From Phenylobacterium sp. (lineage in GTDB: Bacteria > Pseudomonadota > Alphaproteobacteria > Caulobacterales > Caulobacteraceae), in the NCBI GenBank assembly GCA_028291285.1, contig JAQGIJ010000384.1:1-8811 (forward strand): a stretch of 8,811 nucleotides of DNA, read 5' to 3'. This document shows, in pieces, positions 6,820 through 8,811 of the stretch (the first letter of the stretch is position 1; the number at the start of each line of letters is the position of its first letter). Both the position numbers and the translations under genes were made by a program. The notes beneath the pieces are model-generated. The model was not told the origin of the DNA and made no database searches. It saw only the letters and a program-made list of their open reading frames with translations.

Positions 6820-6864
6820 GCCCTCCCATGCCGCAGAACGGCCCGAGCGTCGATGGCGGAGGGC
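6820..6864 (-). repeat. Inverted repeat between cysN/C and the DUF423 gene, covering the latter's ribosome binding site
   Basis: GCCCTCC at 6820-6826 is the perfect reverse complement of GGAGGGC at 6858-6864. Just inside, CAT (6827-6829) can also pair with ATG (6853-6855) across a 2-base bulge. On the - strand RNA the 3' arm is the GGAGGGC immediately before the DUF423 start codon. The loop is long (over 20 bases) and there is no T tract, so this is not a standard terminator. It could hide the ribosome binding site or be a GC-rich coincidence. Confidence 0.35.
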
Positions 6865-6868
6865 CGCG

Positions 6869-8773
6869 TCAGATCCCCGGGTCGAACCCGCCTTCCAGCC
6901 GCTGCACGATCTGCTCGGCGGCGGCCTCGGGGGTGATCGCGGTGGTGTCGATGCGGATCTCGGGGTGCTCCGGCGGCTCGTAGGGGCTGTCGACGCCGGT
7001 GAAGTTCTTCAGCTCGCCGGCGCGGGCCTTCTTGTAGAGCCCCTTGACGTCCCGCCGCTCGGCCTCGGCCAGCGGGGTGTCGACGAACACCTCGACGAAC
7101 TCGCCCTGGGCCATCGCCTCGCGGGCCATCCGCCGCTCGGCGCGGAACGGCGAGATGAAGGAGACCAGCACGATCAGGCCGGCGTCGGCCATCAGCTTGG
7201 CGACCTCGGCGACCCGGCGGATGTTCTCCACCCGGTCCTCGTCGGTGAAGCCGAGGTCCTTGTTCAGCCCGTGGCGCACGTTGTCGCCGTCCAGCAGATA
7301 GGTGTGGCGCCCGTCGGCGTGCAGCTTCTTCTCCACCAGGTTGGCGATGGTCGACTTGCCGGCGCCGGAGAGGCCGGTGAACCACAGCACCTTCGGCGCC
7401 TGGCCCTTGGCCTGGGCGCGGGCGTCCTTGTGCACGTCCACCGCCTGCCAGTGGATGTTCTGGCTGCGCCGCAGCGCGAAGTGCAGCAGGCCTGCGCCCA
7501 CCGTGCGGTTGGAGATCCGGTCGATCAGGATGAAGCCGCCGAGGTCCTTGTTCTGCGCGTAGGCGTCGAAGGCGATCGCGGTGTCGAGCGAGAGGTTGAC
7601 GACGCCGATCTCGTTGAGCTCCAGCCGCTTGGCGGCGAGGTGCTCCAGCGTGTTCACATTGACCTTGTACTTGGGCTCGGTGACCTGGGCCGAGACGGTC
7701 CGCGTCCCGAGCTTCAGGAGGTAGGGGCGGCCCGGCAGCAGCGGCTCGTCGTCGAACCAGACGATGGTCGCCTCGAACTGGTCGGCCACCTCGGGGGGCG
7801 AGCCGGCGGCCGCCAGCACATCGCCACGGGAGACGTCGATCTCGTCGCTCAGCGTGAGGGTCACCGACTGGCCGGCGACGGCTTCGGCCAGGTCGCCGCC
7901 GAAGGTGACGATCCGCTCCACCTTGCTCTCGCGCCCGGACGGCAGGGCCTTGAGCTTGTCGCCCGGTCGCACGACGCCGGAGGCGACCAGGCCGGAGAAG
8001 CCGCGGAAGTCGAGGTTGGGCCGGTTGACCCACTGCACCGGCATGCGGAACGGCTTTCCGCGCAGGTCGTCCTCGACCGGCGCGTCTTCCAGCCAGCGCA
8101 TCAAGGGCGGCCCGGCATACCAGGGGCTGTTGGCCGAGGCCTCGGTGATGTTGTCGCCCCGCAGCGCCGACATCGGAATGGCGGTGAAGTCCTTGATGCC
8201 GATCTGGTCGGCGAAAGCGCGGTAGTCGGCGACGATCTCGTCGAACCTGGCCTGGCTCCAGTCCACCAGGTCCATCTTGTTGATCGCCAGCACCACGTGG
8301 CGGATGCCGAGCAACTGCACCAGGTAGGAGTGCCGCCGGCTCTGGGTGAGCACGCCCTTGCGCGCGTCGATCAGGATCACCGCGGCGTCGGCGGTCGAGG
8401 CGCCGGTGACCATGTTGCGGGTGTACTGCTCGTGGCCCGGGGTGTCGGCGACGATGAACTTGCGCTTGTCGGTCGAGAAGAAGCGGTAGGCGACGTCGAT
8501 GGTGATGCCCTGCTCGCGCTCCGCGGCCAGGCCGTCCACCAGCAGCGCGAAGTCGATCTCGCCGCCCTGCGTGCCGATCCGCTTGGAGTCCGCCTCCAGC
8601 GCCGCAAGCTGGTCCTCGAAGATCGTCTTGGAATCGTAGAGCTGACGGCCGATCAGGGTCGGCTTGCCGTCATCGACGGAGCCGCAGGTCAGGAACCGCA
8701 GCAGGCTCTTGACCTCGTGGGCCTTCAGATAGGCGTCGATGTCCTCGGCGATCAGCGCGGACTGGTGGGACAT
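6869..8773 (-). CDS. cysNC: CysN/CysC fusion: sulfate adenylyltransferase GTPase subunit and adenylylsulfate kinase
   Basis: A bifunctional cytoplasmic enzyme of sulfate activation. With CysD the N-terminal half makes APS from ATP and sulfate, driven by GTP hydrolysis; the C-terminal kinase phosphorylates APS to PAPS. Residues 1-230 are an EF-Tu-like GTPase: GIT at 89-91, DTPGH at 110-114, NKMD at 165-168 and SAL at 202-204. Two beta-barrel domains follow (about 235-440). The APS kinase domain (about 460-634) has an intact P-loop GLSGAGKST (467-475), DGDNVRHGL (495-503), the phospho-acceptor Ser541 in FISPF, and [11 protein letters not shown] (589-599). The oddity is the N-terminal Walker [10 protein letters not shown] (31-39), where the family has GKST; Gln44 replaces the usual Leu. 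The 634 residues match the usual fusion length. ATG 8773 overlaps the cysD stop by one base (TGATG) and has AGGAGG 10 bases upstream. Confidence 0.97.
   Translation of the reverse strand: MSHQSALIAEDIDAYLKAHEVKSLLRFLTCGSVDDGKPTLIGRQLYDSKTIFEDQLAALEADSKRIGTQGGEIDFALLVDGLAAEREQGITIDVAYRFFSTDKRKFIVADTPGHEQYTRNMVTGASTADAAVILIDARKGVLTQSRRHSYLVQLLGIRHVVLAINKMDLVDWSQARFDEIVADYRAFADQIGIKDFTAIPMSALRGDNITEASANSPWYAGPPLMRWLEDAPVEDDLRGKPFRMPVQWVNRPNLDFRGFSGLVASGVVRPGDKLKALPSGRESKVERIVTFGGDLAEAVAGQSVTLTLSDEIDVSRGDVLAAAGSPPEVADQFEATIVWFDDEPLLPGRPYLLKLGTRTVSAQVTEPKYKVNVNTLEHLAAKRLELNEIGVVNLSLDTAIAFDAYAQNKDLGGFILIDRISNRTVGAGLLHFALRRSQNIHWQAVDVHKDARAQAKGQAPKVLWFTGLSGAGKSTIANLVEKKLHADGRHTYLLDGDNVRHGLNKDLGFTDEDRVENIRRVAEVAKLMADAGLIVLVSFISPFRAERRMAREAMAQGEFVEVFVDTPLAEAERRDVKGLYKKARAGELKNFTGVDSPYEPPEHPEIRIDTTAITPEAAAEQIVQRLEGGFDPGI
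8660..8662 (-). other. cysNC: Pro38 codon replacing the Walker A serine in CysN
   Basis: On the - strand the codon at 8662-8660 is CCG (Pro). The conserved P-loop residue after the invariant Lys37 is Ser or Thr, whose hydroxyl binds the Mg of the nucleotide. TCG (Ser) is one transition away. The reading frame is intact on both sides. Confidence 0.85.
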
Positions 8774-8789
8774 CAGAAATACCCCTCCT
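8771..8789 (-). promoter_or_regulatory. Ribosome binding site and coupled start of cysN/C
   Basis: Read on the - strand, AGGAGG (8789-8784) lies inside the last codons of cysD, 10 bases before the ATG at 8773-8771. Stop and start overlap as TGATG. This is the strongest Shine-Dalgarno in the window and fixes the start, implying coupled synthesis of CysD and CysN/C. Confidence 0.7.
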
Positions 8790-8811
8790 GCTTCTTCTTC
8801 TCCATGGAGGC
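8773..8811 (-). CDS. cysD: CysD, sulfate adenylyltransferase subunit 2, C-terminal 12 residues only
   Basis: The right edge holds the last 12 codons of a - strand gene, reading [12 protein letters not shown] and then TGA (8775-8773). The ending MEKKKxEGYF is the characteristic C-terminus of CysD, the catalytic ATP sulfurylase subunit that joins ATP and sulfate into APS and partners CysN. The rest lies beyond the window. The one-base overlap with the cysN/C start confirms a cysD-cysNC operon. Confidence 0.9.
   Translation of the reverse strand, partial: ASMEKKKQEGYF

Noticed and set aside
4742..6829. A 695-codon open frame on the - strand across the efflux gene and the pip start
   Set aside because: It is antisense to the transporter and then out of frame with pip and DUF423, both well supported. 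Its protein is Arg/Ala/Gly/Gln-rich without domains.
6804..8033. A 409-codon - strand frame overlapping cysN/C out of frame
   Set aside because: The true frame shows uninterrupted CysN and CysC motifs; this frame gives only Arg/Gly/Ala-rich sequence.
1..8811. A hidden mobile element, CRISPR array or defence system
   Set aside because: Every stretch over 150 bp is accounted for by conserved housekeeping genes of even composition. I see no terminal repeats, transposase, integrase or spaced direct repeats.

Overview
The window is about 70% GC by eye and densely coded. Start and stop codons overlap repeatedly and gaps are short. The gene order mreC-mreD-mrdA-rodA, the sequence character of MreD and PBP2, and the fused CysN/CysC point to an alphaproteobacterium, most likely Caulobacteraceae (Caulobacter or Phenylobacterium). 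That placement is inferred from remembered family features, not from a search.

Region 1 (1-4066, + strand) is the rod-shape (elongasome) operon. It holds the 3' end of mreC, then mreD, mrdA (PBP2) and rodA. mreC/mreD overlap as TTGA and mrdA/rodA as ATGA, and mreD/mrdA are 10 bp apart, so translation is probably coupled. MreC and MreD are the membrane scaffold. RodA polymerises glycan from lipid II and PBP2 cross-links it. mreB would be expected upstream of the window. MreC and PBP2 both end in long low-complexity tails, and the MreC tail is strikingly rich in Lys, Ala and Pro. A bulged hairpin at 4072-4094 may end this operon.

Region 2 (4099-6463) holds two divergent genes: a proline iminopeptidase (pip, - strand) and a Bcr/CflA-type drug efflux transporter (+ strand). 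They are separated by a 148-bp region that must carry both promoters. pip converges on rodA with 32 bp between the stop codons.

Region 3 (6460-8811, - strand) is a sulfate-activation operon. The last 12 codons of cysD are followed by a cysN/cysC fusion (ATP sulfurylase GTPase subunit plus APS kinase), then a small DUF423 membrane protein. The efflux gene and the DUF423 gene meet tail to tail on a shared palindromic CTAG that is the stop codon for both strands.

Most of the window is housekeeping DNA. I see no mobile element, CRISPR array, tRNA, rRNA, phage gene or defence system. The observation most worth checking is in CysN: the Walker A motif reads GKPT where the family has GKST, so the Mg-coordinating Ser/Thr is replaced by Pro. 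The rest of the GTPase and the whole kinase domain look intact.
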